Below are positions 1 through 8,336 of a stretch of 64,000 nt of DNA, piece after piece. The notes beneath the pieces were generated by a model. The model worked only from the letters and a program-made list of their open reading frames with translations. It was not told the origin of the DNA and made no database searches. Positions within the stretch are counted from its first letter, which is position 1. Every line of letters starts with the position of its first letter. The stretch covers positions 732,698 through 796,697 of the forward strand of contig CAVTBM010000004.1 of the NCBI GenBank assembly GCA_963732905.1, written 5' to 3'. The position numbers were made by a program, and so were the translations under genes. This DNA comes from DASQZK01 sp963732905. GTDB taxonomy: Bacteria > Bacteroidota > Bacteroidia > Bacteroidales > GCA-2748055.

Positions 1-397
1 GGGGCTTCGTTATTCTAAGGAGTTCTTTTTTAGATTGGGATCCCACCCCCGCCATCCGAACCCGCCGCCCTTAATGACTTTCACCCCCCAGATCTCAGCG
101 TCCCATTTTTAACTTTTTGACGAAAAGTTATCAACTACTACAAAATAATGAGGACTGTTTTGACGAATGACAGGAATTGCCGGGAATATTTTATACCGAC
201 TGCAAAAATATTTCAGTGAAATAACAGGTGTGCCTGCAAAACGGTTTTGGACTCTTCCTGACATAGCCGGTATTGGAAAAATCGCATCTAACCCGTGATG
301 ATCTTCAGCACTGATACACCTGAATGATTTTTATGACAGGCATACAAAGGCTCTGCTAGGTATTGGCTTTCTGAAAAAGATCTGCCTGGAAACAGCC
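1..397. other. intergenic region downstream of the GH127-like gene
   Basis: No convincing gene. A 43-codon open frame starting at the ATG near 168 (residues resembling FSEITGVPAKRF) faintly recalls the second helix-turn-helix of AraC-type regulators, but it stops early and the rest cannot be aligned by eye, so at most it is a degraded remnant. The window starts inside this gap. Confidence 0.3.
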
Positions 398-2173
398 TTA
401 ATCCCTGAACAAAACCTGGATCGAATACTGATTTTCCCTTGTAACTGCAGGATCCATCAGGTGATTTACCGGTGTAAGGATAATGTTCGTACCCCCTGTC
501 ACGAAGGTGCCATCTTTGGCCCGATTGATATGGCTGTCTGCCGGAAGGGAAACCTCTTCCGTTCCAGGATGACCCAATATGAGCGGACCGTGCCAGAAGC
601 TGTGGTAGCCTTTTATACTGTTCAGATTTCGGGTCTGCGCTTCATAATCTTTAAGAGTAAATGCGAGACTGATTTTGTCACCTGTTTTCCATTGGCTTTT
701 CAGCGACAGAAAACCGTTTTTGATTTCTGTAGGGATCGTATTCCCGTTCACGGTAACCGTTGGATTTACAATCCAGTCAGGAAAATACAGGCTGAGGGTA
801 GCCGGTTCTTTCAGGGCTGCCTTTTCAATATTGAAATCTACGGTTGAACCATAAGGGTACCCGCTTTCCTGGTTCAGGATCAATTTTCCGGCAGGAAGGT
901 CGAGGTCGGCGCGGCTGGTATGGAAATCGGGGATGATGATGGTATTTCCCTGAGTAAAGTAGCTGTATTCAATCGCTCTGGCCAGGCCTTCTCCCCCTCT
1001 CATGGTGCAGCACCAGTGGGCTTCGGTGACGGATACCGTCAGGAAAGGATCGGTTTTCTGACCGGAAAGAGGATCATGATTACCCAGGCAGCTGTTACAG
1101 CCGAAGCCGCCATTATACCGTTGTTCAAATCCCATCCCGTTGTAGTAAATTTTCTGAGCGTCGGCAAGGTATTCCGTTTTGCCGGTGTATTGCCAGAGCT
1201 GTACAGCCAGGATGTATGAGTCGATGACCGCACAAGCTTCTGTCCATCGCGGACGGCCGAACCAGTTGTAGTTTTCATAGTTCTCTGTCATAGCCTGTGC
1301 ACGATATGTTTGGTAGCGGCTTTCAGCATCGCCGAGGATAGCCGTATCGCCGGTGATCGTATAATACCTGACGAGTGCACGCAGACCGGTCAGCGTGGCA
1401 TGGGTCTGGGCCCTGATTCCGGTTAGGTCCACCTGCAGAAAGCGGGAAACCATCTCATCCGAGACGGCTTTTAATTCCGGGGTTTTCAGGATCTGATAAG
1501 CCTGAATGACCCCATCCATGAAAATGAAATCACAGCCGATATCGGAAGAAAGGATCCATTTCCCCAGGCTTTTCTGTGAGGTACCCATGTATCCGCCTGC
1601 GTCATGTCGTTGCGATGGATCGATGGGATAGAGTGCATGTTCGCCTTTGGTCGGGAGTACGAGATCGTTCACCATTTTGGTGATCATGCTGAGTACGGCA
1701 GAATCTTTGGTCGCCAGGTAGTATTCACACAGACCTCTCAGCACCCAGCCATGACCTGAGAGTTGCTGTTCGTTAATCATATCCCCATAGTCGTACCCGA
1801 AATATTCCTTATTGTTCATATGTTCCGGGAATTGCCTGATGATCTCATCCAGATAAGCTGCTTTTCTACCGGTGGCTTCCTGCAGGAGGGTCTGACCGAG
1901 GACAAGTCTTCCCGGCACATCTCCCGGCCAGTCGGTCTGATGGTATTGCGGGTTTGGAACCAGGTAAATACTGTCGGGCAGGTAACGGCCCCGTTCCAGC
2001 CTGAGAAAATTGGCCATGGCACGTTTTCCAAGGCGGCTGTCCGGGTCGATCCTGACTTTTCCGAAGGCAACCGGCTGAGGTGCCTGTTCGGGCATCGATA
2101 AACCATGGTGTTTACCGGCACAGGAGGTGAGCAGAAGAATGCTGATAAGGAGGATGATATTTTGTTTTTTCAT
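398..2173 (-). CDS. GH127-like (DUF1680) glycoside hydrolase lipoprotein, beta-L-arabinofuranosidase-type
   Basis: 591 residues from the ATG at 2173, which gives a lipoprotein signal (MKKQN... with lipobox LLTSC, Cys18); upstream in-frame codons add no sensible signal. The alpha/alpha-barrel sequence carries the features of the zinc-thiolate GH127 centre: a Glu in WTEACAVID (about E312), Cys359/Cys362 in GFGCNSC, and the adjacent pair Cys388-Cys389 in HWCCTMRGGEG, where the family places its nucleophilic Cys. GH127 enzymes release beta-L-arabinofuranose from plant glycans; other DUF1680 families share the fold, so the exact substrate is inferred only. It is probably tethered to the outer membrane or periplasmic. 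It is convergent with nothing and divergent from the TetR gene at 2392. Confidence 0.8.
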   Translation of the reverse strand: MKKQNIILLISILLLTSCAGKHHGLSMPEQAPQPVAFGKVRIDPDSRLGKRAMANFLRLERGRYLPDSIYLVPNPQYHQTDWPGDVPGRLVLGQTLLQEATGRKAAYLDEIIRQFPEHMNNKEYFGYDYGDMINEQQLSGHGWVLRGLCEYYLATKDSAVLSMITKMVNDLVLPTKGEHALYPIDPSQRHDAGGYMGTSQKSLGKWILSSDIGCDFIFMDGVIQAYQILKTPELKAVSDEMVSRFLQVDLTGIRAQTHATLTGLRALVRYYTITGDTAILGDAESRYQTYRAQAMTENYENYNWFGRPRWTEACAVIDSYILAVQLWQYTGKTEYLADAQKIYYNGMGFEQRYNGGFGCNSCLGNHDPLSGQKTDPFLTVSVTEAHWCCTMRGGEGLARAIEYSYFTQGNTIIIPDFHTSRADLDLPAGKLILNQESGYPYGSTVDFNIEKAALKEPATLSLYFPDWIVNPTVTVNGNTIPTEIKNGFLSLKSQWKTGDKISLAFTLKDYEAQTRNLNSIKGYHSFWHGPLILGHPGTEEVSLPADSHINRAKDGTFVTGGTNIILTPVNHLMDPAVTRENQYSIQVLFRD

Positions 2174-2365
2174 GGATGTACATTTTATACGGAACAAAAA
2201 AGAAATTCTCAAAAATACATGATTTGCAATCAAATGTATACAATTGTCAAATAAAATCCGCGGTACATAAGCCATCAACCCGAATATTATTTCATTTTCC
2301 CATACCAATGTATTTCACAAGACATGATAAAAATGAAAATATTTTCTTAATTCAATATAATCTTT

Positions 2366-2373
2366 TACCTTTG
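2366..2373 (+). promoter_or_regulatory. Bacteroidota -7 promoter element before the tetR-like gene
   Basis: TACCTTTG matches the Bacteroidota sigma-70-type -7 consensus TAnnTTTG and lies 18 bases before the ATG at 2392, implying a short leader. A good -33 TTTG is not visible (TTTTC at about 2342). Confidence 0.4.
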
Positions 2374-2391
2374 TGAGCGTTTGATTACAAT

Positions 2392-2982
2392 ATGCAGAAA
2401 CTAAGTACAGATATACGACAGGAACAGATAAAGCAGGCGGTGCTGGATATTATTTACACCGACGGGCTCAAGCATTTGTCGACCCGCAATCTGGCCCGTC
2501 GTATCGGGATGAGTGAGGGAGCTATTTTCAGACATTTTGCTTCGAAGCAGGATATTATACTGTCGATCATAAAAGATGTACAAAAGGAATTCATTGGCTC
2601 ACTTCAGGTGATAGCCAATTCCGGGAAGGATCCGGAAACACGTTTACATGAATTTCTTTGTGCCACGGTAAATTACCTCACGAATAACAATGGGATTACG
2701 ATGCTGATGTTTTCCGAGGCTTCGCATAATAACGATGCGGATTTAAAGAACAGTCTTCAACAGATATTCAACATGCAAAGGAATCTGGTCAGCAAGATCA
2801 TCCTTGATGGCATTGCCATTGGCCGATGGGATGAAAGCATTTCGGTGGAAAATGTGGCCATGCTTTATATGGGCATACCACTGTCGCTAAACGTCGAACT
2901 GATCCTCGGCGGGGGTGAATTTCATGCCGGTAATTTTTGCAACCGGATGATGCCGTTGTTGATGAAAATGCTTGTCAAATAA
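2392..2982 (+). CDS. TetR/AcrR family transcriptional regulator
   Basis: 196 residues. The N-terminal DNA-binding segment (about residues 8-55) has the typical TetR helix-turn-helix: LSTRNLARRIGMSEGAIFRHFASKQDII. The C-terminal two thirds are helical and variable, as expected for a ligand-binding dimerisation domain. It lies 47 bases upstream of, and in the same direction as, the TauE-like transporter; a perfect interrupted palindrome (3000-3017) sits between the two, so it most likely controls the transporter/porin/FmdE genes (inference). The effector is unknown. Confidence 0.9.
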   Translation: MQKLSTDIRQEQIKQAVLDIIYTDGLKHLSTRNLARRIGMSEGAIFRHFASKQDIILSIIKDVQKEFIGSLQVIANSGKDPETRLHEFLCATVNYLTNNNGITMLMFSEASHNNDADLKNSLQQIFNMQRNLVSKIILDGIAIGRWDESISVENVAMLYMGIPLSLNVELILGGGEFHAGNFCNRMMPLLMKMLVK

Positions 2983-2999
2983 TTTTTTTGTTGATAAAG

Positions 3000-3017
3000 T
3001 AAGTAAGTGATTACTTA
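3000..3017. promoter_or_regulatory. candidate TetR operator palindrome
   Basis: TAAGTAA-GTGA-TTACTTA is a perfect 7-bp-arm palindrome with a 4-base spacer, lying 12 bases before the transporter ATG and just after the tetR stop. Position and symmetry suit a TetR dimer; binding is inferred. Confidence 0.5.
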
Positions 3018-3029
3018 ATTAATTAGAGA

Positions 3030-3782
3030 ATGCTGTATACACTTGTTTTTTTGATCATCATGGTGGCCTCCTTCATCTTTGCCATGCTGGGTCTGGGTGG
3101 AGGGATGGTTTATGTACCGGTGCTGAACTGGGCCGGTTTCGATATGGTGACGGTGGCAATACCGTTGGGCTTACTGCTAAACGGTCTGAATACCCTGTTA
3201 GTCCTCATTCCTTTTGCCAGGAAAAAGCTTGTGGACTGGAAAGGCGGAGCCGTCATGGCAGTGACGGCGCTCATTGCCTCCCCGCTTGGTGCCATGACCA
3301 GTGACAAAGTTCCGGTGCAAACCCTTAAGCTGTTATTTGCCGCGATGGTGGTAGCGGCAGCACTTCGGACTTTCTGGTCGTCGAAACTACCGGAGCCGGA
3401 CTCGATGATGTCCTTAAGAAAAAGGAGTATACTGGGATTTTTTGTTGGTGCTTTTGCCGGCTTCATCGGCGGGATGCTGGGTCTGGGCGGCGGATTCATT
3501 ATTGCCCCTATCCTTATGATGATGGGTTATGAAACTAAAAAAGCCGCGGCCACAACGGCCTTCGTAGTAACATTTTCTTCTTTTTCGGGCTATCTCGGAC
3601 ATATGGCCGAGGGGCATATGAACTGGCCTCTAACCCTTATTGTGGTGGTGGCGGTGATCATCGGGTCGCAGCTGGGTGGAAGGTATATGACTCAAAGGGC
3701 TAAATCAAAACAGGTAAAAATAGCCTACGCAGTGGTTTTACTGGCCATTGCTGCCAAGATGGTTATCGGAGTAATTGTTTAA
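3030..3782 (+). CDS. TauE/SafE (DUF81) family membrane permease
   Basis: 250 residues, almost entirely hydrophobic with about eight membrane segments arranged as two related halves: the repeated glycine-rich signature FAMLGLGGGMVYVP (about residues 17-30) and IGGMLGLGGGFIIAP (about 144-158) is diagnostic of the family. Members export or import small oxidised sulfur anions or sulfonates such as sulfite and sulfoacetate; substrate here is not determinable. The gene starts just after the palindrome and its stop is 3 bases before the porin ATG, so the two are co-transcribed. Confidence 0.88.
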   Translation: MLYTLVFLIIMVASFIFAMLGLGGGMVYVPVLNWAGFDMVTVAIPLGLLLNGLNTLLVLIPFARKKLVDWKGGAVMAVTALIASPLGAMTSDKVPVQTLKLLFAAMVVAAALRTFWSSKLPEPDSMMSLRKRSILGFFVGAFAGFIGGMLGLGGGFIIAPILMMMGYETKKAAATTAFVVTFSSFSGYLGHMAEGHMNWPLTLIVVVAVIIGSQLGGRYMTQRAKSKQVKIAYAVVLLAIAAKMVIGVIV

Positions 3783-3785
3783 AAA

Positions 3786-4781
3786 ATGGTGTTCAGAACC
3801 TATATAATAGTTATACTGCTGTTCTTTTTTGTCGGAGTAAATGCGCAGGATCCGATAAAGCAAAAGATGGAATGGAACGGGTATACCCAGCTCCGGTTTA
3901 CCACTGATTATGGCGACATGAATACGTTTGCCATGAGGCGTTTGAAATTTTGGGTAAAATCGGGTCCGGATTTTAGTGAACACTGGGGATTCAAAGTTCA
4001 GGCGGTGCTTTCCGATTTGCAGAATGAAAAATTTTTTCTGCAGGATGTCAAAGCCATGTATCATTCGGGGAATTTCAGTATCAACCTGGGACAGTTTATT
4101 CCTGCTTACAGCCTGGAACAATTCCAGCCTGATGCGGTCATTCCCCTTACTGAAAGGGCCCCAGCGATCTGTGCCCTTATTCCCGACGGCACACTGGGAT
4201 TAAGGGACATTGGCATGGAAGGGCATTTTCAGAATTCAACCGGGCTTATGGAGACCTGGCTGGGGGTTTTCAATGGCTATGGCATAAAAGAATACCAGGC
4301 TTCCAATAAAGGATATATGCTGACAAACAAGTCTGCTTTTCATCTTTTTGAAAAGCATCTTTCAGCCGGTTATTCTGTAATGTACCGTAAAGCCTACCAA
4401 TTGGGAATTCCATTAGTAATACCGGAAGACACCAAATATTCCGGGCCGGATATCCGGTATAACCTGTTTGCCATGTTTCAGTTGCAAGGCTTTCTTGTGC
4501 AGGCAGAATATCTTAATGCAGCGTTAAGACATGAAACGGCTGACGGGTATTATGTCCTGGCTATGCTGAAACTGGGGAAAAGCCAGCTGGTGACATCCTT
4601 TGACCAGTACCATAACCCTGTGGTAAATACAGAAAATGTACAAACGGTTCATCTGGGTTACAATTACCTGATCAGGGAGGATAAGCTTAAGGTGATGCTG
4701 GATAATAGTTACCGGATTGGAGGAGATGACGGGCATGATTTTTTTTCGACAGTACTCCAGTGCCAGGTTTTTTTTAAGTGA
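3786..4781 (+). CDS. outer membrane beta-barrel porin, phosphate-selective porin O/P-like
   Basis: 331 residues with a signal peptide (hydrophobic stretch ending VGVNAQD) followed by alternating amphipathic strands and an aromatic C-terminal residue (CQVFFK). The opening KMEWNGYTQLRFTTDYGDMNTFAMRRLKFWVKS and the following GHFSINLGQFIPAYS-like strand resemble the Porin_O_P family (anion-selective porins). It overlaps functionally with the TauE-like permease immediately upstream (3-base gap): a plausible inner/outer membrane pair for an anion, which is inference. Ends before a structured leader preceding fmdE. Confidence 0.75.
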   Translation: MVFRTYIIVILLFFFVGVNAQDPIKQKMEWNGYTQLRFTTDYGDMNTFAMRRLKFWVKSGPDFSEHWGFKVQAVLSDLQNEKFFLQDVKAMYHSGNFSINLGQFIPAYSLEQFQPDAVIPLTERAPAICALIPDGTLGLRDIGMEGHFQNSTGLMETWLGVFNGYGIKEYQASNKGYMLTNKSAFHLFEKHLSAGYSVMYRKAYQLGIPLVIPEDTKYSGPDIRYNLFAMFQLQGFLVQAEYLNAALRHETADGYYVLAMLKLGKSQLVTSFDQYHNPVVNTENVQTVHLGYNYLIREDKLKVMLDNSYRIGGDDGHDFFSTVLQCQVFFK

Positions 4782-4836
4782 ACAGAAAGGAGTTTTGTTC
4801 AGACATTATAATAAGAAATACGACAAATGAAGAAAT

Positions 4837-4912
4837 ACCGGACAAGTGGTTTCCGGAGCCGGGCCCTCCAGGCAGGAGGTCTTCCTCCGGAAAAGACGGT
4901 TGCCGGTAAACC
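4837..4912 (+). promoter_or_regulatory. structured leader before fmdE; possible Moco/Tuco-type riboswitch
   Basis: The GC-rich block in an AT-rich gap folds as nested helices: ACCGG (4837-4841) with CCGGT (4903-4907), TTTCCGG (4850-4856) with CCGGAAA (4887-4893), and inside CCTCC (4865-4869) with GGAGG (4875-4879), the latter also able to pair with CCTCC at 4884-4888, giving a switch-like alternative. fmdE is a known downstream gene type for molybdenum/tungsten cofactor riboswitches, which motivates the call; the block is shorter than a full Moco RNA, so the class is uncertain. Confidence 0.35.
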
Positions 4913-4948
4913 ATGTTATACATATTCATATTTTAATACTTTAAGATT

Positions 4949-5557
4949 ATGACAAATCCAAAAGACTGGCTTGAATTCGGCCAGAAGTTTCACGGACATA
5001 AATGTCCGGCTATGCCAATGGGTCTGCGCGCAGGTGCTGCAGCCATGAACGCTCTGGGTGTTGACCGGGCGAACGACGGACAACTCATCGCAATCGTAGA
5101 TTTAGGTGTGGATCATTGTGCAACCTGTTTTGCCGACGGCCTGCAGGTCATCATGGGTACCACCTTTGGCAAGGGGAATATCAGTCGTACCCACAAGGGG
5201 AAGTGGTCGGTCACGGTTATTGACAAAAAAACCGGGAAGGCCGTACGGGTCGCCCCGACAGCGCAAGCCATGCTGGCGAATAAGCAAACCTCATTTTTTA
5301 AAGACTATCGTGAAAAAGGCGTTCCGGCAAGCCATGTCCCGGCCGAAGTGGTCGATCCTCTGGTAACGAACGTTATGAATGCCCCGGAAGATAAGCTTTT
5401 GGTCGTTTCTGAAGTTTTCGATTACAAGCTGGATTTGCACAAGACCAGCTTCAACAGCTTTGTTTGCGAAGAATGCGGAGAGATGACGGTGATGGAATAC
5501 GGCAGGATCAAGGGAGACAAAAAAGTTTGTATGGAGTGTGCGGAACGGCTTGATTAG
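4949..5557 (+). CDS. FmdE family protein (formylmethanofuran dehydrogenase subunit E-like)
   Basis: 202 residues. The FmdE domain is evident from FHGHKCPAMPMGLRAG (about residues 11-26) and the central VDHCATCFADGLQVIMGTTFGKGNI, with Cys/His residues that bind metal in the family. The C-terminus adds a small zinc-ribbon: CEECGEM...CMECAERL (two CxxC pairs), also common in these proteins. FmdE proteins associate with molybdenum/tungsten enzymes or with molybdopterin metabolism, but the biochemical role outside methanogens is unresolved. A structured leader lies directly upstream. No formylmethanofuran dehydrogenase gene is in the window, so the name is by homology only. Confidence 0.85.
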   Translation: MTNPKDWLEFGQKFHGHKCPAMPMGLRAGAAAMNALGVDRANDGQLIAIVDLGVDHCATCFADGLQVIMGTTFGKGNISRTHKGKWSVTVIDKKTGKAVRVAPTAQAMLANKQTSFFKDYREKGVPASHVPAEVVDPLVTNVMNAPEDKLLVVSEVFDYKLDLHKTSFNSFVCEECGEMTVMEYGRIKGDKKVCMECAERLD

Positions 5558-5710
5558 TTTGCTTTGCCTTAAGGGAGGGAGAGGATTTCAATTTAAACCG
5601 GCACTGGAGGGATCAGGTTCATTAAATTTTTGAATTTAAAAAGAACTTTCCTATTTTTAATTCAGTGAAATTTTTACCGCCGGAATATCCGGGGTTCAGC
5701 TAATTATTTT

Positions 5711-6706
5711 ATGCCAATCTGGATGAAAAAACTACTCCTGTTCACTCTCCTTCCTTTTATTTATGTAAGTTCTTATGCTCAATGGTGGTCGGACCGGCAA
5801 CAATTTGAGCACGACACGATCAATTTTAACAAGGACTATCCAAATCTGAAGATTGATTCCTCCACTGAGAATATCTGGCAGATTGCAAGACCGGGGAAGG
5901 CTTTTCTGGATTCCGCCTTTTCAAAAGACCGCGCGATCATAACCGACAGTACCGGTTTTTATCCGGTGAACAATCATTCCTGGTTCGATATTTTTATCGG
6001 AGCATTTAATTACGGAGATAACTATTCTGAGGGTTTTCCTTGGGACGTTTTCATTCAGTTCCGTCATAAATATGATACGGATGCAGGCAGGGATGGGGGT
6101 TATATTACCGTTTCCTTTGATAATGGAATGTCCTGGAATAATATCATTCAAAAAGATTTTTACCTGGGAGTGATTAATCCATCGGACGCCTACGAGGCAA
6201 GCGAAAATCTTTACTCAGAGGATGACTTGCTTTATAACGGGGAGGAAGGCTTTTCCGGCCGGTCCGACGGCTGGGTCACCACATGGTTTGCATGGTACGA
6301 TCTTCCCGCTAAAAAGGATGCTCAGATCTTGCCCAGCGACACCATGATCCTGAGGTTCAATTTTGTCAGTGACGACATCGAGGGTCAGAAGGAAGGGTGG
6401 CTCATCGATGACATCCGGCTTTTCTCGGTTGACCTTGGAAGTGGAATTGAAATAGAATCCTGGAAGAAAGACATCCGCATCTACCCGAATCCTGTTAATG
6501 CCACTTCGGTCATCGATTTGAAAAAGACTTATGGTCTTGTCTCTTTAAAAATCAGTGACATCAGCGGGAAGATCATATCCACCCGGCAATATGAAAATGC
6601 GGACAGGGTCATGCTTGACACTAATGGACTGGCCAGGGGAATGTATCTGGTGACGGTTACCCTGGATAAATCGAAGGAAGTGACGATCAGGGTTTTTACA
6701 GAGTGA
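5711..6706 (+). CDS. secreted protein with type IX secretion C-terminal sorting domain
   Basis: 331 residues (327 if the Met at 5723, MKKLLLF, is used; that Met gives the cleaner signal peptide ending SSYAQ). The central region (about 90-240) looks like a jelly-roll domain: aromatic, Asp/Gly-rich strands including VSFDNGMSWNNI and WLIDDIRLF, a motif common in immune-inhibitor-A-type or MAM-like beta-sandwiches. The last 80 residues are a Por secretion tail, with IYPNPVNATSVIDL, ISDISGKII and GLARGMYLVTV motifs, so the protein should be exported by T9SS. No catalytic residues are recognisable; function unknown. Confidence 0.75.
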   Translation: MPIWMKKLLLFTLLPFIYVSSYAQWWSDRQQFEHDTINFNKDYPNLKIDSSTENIWQIARPGKAFLDSAFSKDRAIITDSTGFYPVNNHSWFDIFIGAFNYGDNYSEGFPWDVFIQFRHKYDTDAGRDGGYITVSFDNGMSWNNIIQKDFYLGVINPSDAYEASENLYSEDDLLYNGEEGFSGRSDGWVTTWFAWYDLPAKKDAQILPSDTMILRFNFVSDDIEGQKEGWLIDDIRLFSVDLGSGIEIESWKKDIRIYPNPVNATSVIDLKKTYGLVSLKISDISGKIISTRQYENADRVMLDTNGLARGMYLVTVTLDKSKEVTIRVFTE

Positions 6707-6728
6707 ACCGTTCCGCCTCAGACAATCC

Positions 6729-8150
6729 TTATCTTTCCGAAGGTGAAGGGTTTGTCAGTTTGGCTTTCGTATATTCTTCGGCCAGGGAATCGCACTGATT
6801 CCGGAGAGAATCCAGAACGAGCCGGTACGCTTCTTCCAGGGCAAGGTTCCGGGTCTCGAGCGGATCAAACTTCAGATCGTACAATTCTTCCGGAGCCTGG
6901 ATAAACCGGTACCGGAAATATTTCCACCGCTCTGTCCGAAGTCCCTCACTCGAAGGGATCTGGGGAATTTTCCACAGGTGTTCGATCAACGTTGAGGTCC
7001 GTTTTCCGGCATCGCTACCCTGATTTACATAGGGTATGAGGCTGATTCCTTCGTAGTTTGCGGGTACTTCAACACCGGCCAGCTGAAGGATTGTCTTCGG
7101 CACGTCGATGTTCAGAACCATATCCTCTACATCATGGTGGGTGCGGATACGGGGATCGAAGATGATCATCGGCACCCGTAATGAATTATCGTACATCAGC
7201 CATTTCCCGGCCAGCTGACGTTCGCCTTCGAAATACCCGTTATCTCCCATGAAAATGATAACCGTATTTTTTGCCAGGCTTTTTTCTTCCAGCGTTTTTC
7301 TCAGCATGCCGATCTCTTCGTCAACCTCTGTGATCATCCGGTAGTATCCTTTCATGCTGTGCTGGTATTTTACCGGCGTATCGTACCGCCATCCCCAGCG
7401 GACGCGGTTAAAGCCTTCCCGGACTTCTGTGGGCAGGGCGTCAAAATAGATTTGGTCACCGAGTAACGGTTTGGGGATTACGGTGGCTGAGTAGAGGCTA
7501 TCCGATTTTGCCTGCCAGAAGTATTGTTCAGGTGCCGGATCATGCGCATGAGGTGCACTAAAGCTCAGTGACAGGCAGAACGGCTGGTCATGGGGAGCAT
7601 TCCTGATAAATTCCCGGGCCTGGTAACCGGTATATTTTGTGAGGTGAACGGTATCTCCCTTAATGGTTTTATAGAAATACCCCCGGCGGTCATGGTATTT
7701 GCCATTACGGTCGTAGATTTCGGCAGTATCAAACAAGGTCTCTGCATGGTCGTATTCTACCCCGAATTTGCCGAAGAATCCTGTATAATAGCCGTGAGCT
7801 TTCAGGATCACCGGATAACTGATCTGCATATAGGGTTCTTTCAGGTTACCCTGCTGGAAGGTATAGCCATGGGTGCGTTCATAGAGTCCGGTAAGTATGG
7901 AGGCCCGGCTTGCCGCACAGATGGGGGTGGTCACAAAAGCATTTGTGAAGTACGTCCCTTCCTCAGCCAGTTTATCCATTTCGGGCGTCTGAATAATGTT
8001 GTTTCCGGCGTATCCAAGGGCATCCCAGCGCTGATCATCGGTCAAAATGAAGATGATGTTCGGCCGGGGTTGTTTATCCATCGTTTTACAAGCACCGGTA
8101 ACCATTACCGAAGAGAAGGCAACGACGGAGAATAGACTGTAATTTTTCAT
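6729..8150 (-). CDS. arylsulfatase-type sulfatase lipoprotein
   Basis: 473 residues, S1-type sulfatase. Signal peptide with a lipobox-like VTGAC (Cys21). Metal-binding DD at 38-39 (ILTDDQRW), followed by the formylglycine motif C78-A-A-S-R82 in PICAASRASILTG, the Ala variant of the C-x-P/A-x-R signature that anaerobic or aerobic maturases modify. Later motifs FMGDNGYF and AGKWLMYDNSLRVP supply the second metal ligands and the substrate-binding Lys. C-terminal subdomain ends with the usual ELYDLKFDPLETRNLA. It probably desulfates a polysaccharide; the specific substrate is unknown. It follows a second sulfatase on the same strand with a 186-base gap. Confidence 0.9.
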   Translation of the reverse strand: MKNYSLFSVVAFSSVMVTGACKTMDKQPRPNIIFILTDDQRWDALGYAGNNIIQTPEMDKLAEEGTYFTNAFVTTPICAASRASILTGLYERTHGYTFQQGNLKEPYMQISYPVILKAHGYYTGFFGKFGVEYDHAETLFDTAEIYDRNGKYHDRRGYFYKTIKGDTVHLTKYTGYQAREFIRNAPHDQPFCLSLSFSAPHAHDPAPEQYFWQAKSDSLYSATVIPKPLLGDQIYFDALPTEVREGFNRVRWGWRYDTPVKYQHSMKGYYRMITEVDEEIGMLRKTLEEKSLAKNTVIIFMGDNGYFEGERQLAGKWLMYDNSLRVPMIIFDPRIRTHHDVEDMVLNIDVPKTILQLAGVEVPANYEGISLIPYVNQGSDAGKRTSTLIEHLWKIPQIPSSEGLRTERWKYFRYRFIQAPEELYDLKFDPLETRNLALEEAYRLVLDSLRNQCDSLAEEYTKAKLTNPSPSER

Positions 8151-8336
8151 CCGTAATTATTTTCAATGGTCGGATTACCTGTCCAGTTGCAGCGTGACAG
8201 ACTATCCAATATTTTGTTCATTCTTGGTTGCACAGGCAGTTACATGGTGGTTTCATCAACAGTAAATGGCGATTATTCGTTCTAATAAAATATTTCAAAG
8301 AGATAACGATATTTCTGCCTGAAAATCCAGGCTTGT

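Noticed and set aside
168..300. AraC remnant at the window start
   Set aside because: Only about 15 residues resemble an HTH; too weak to call.
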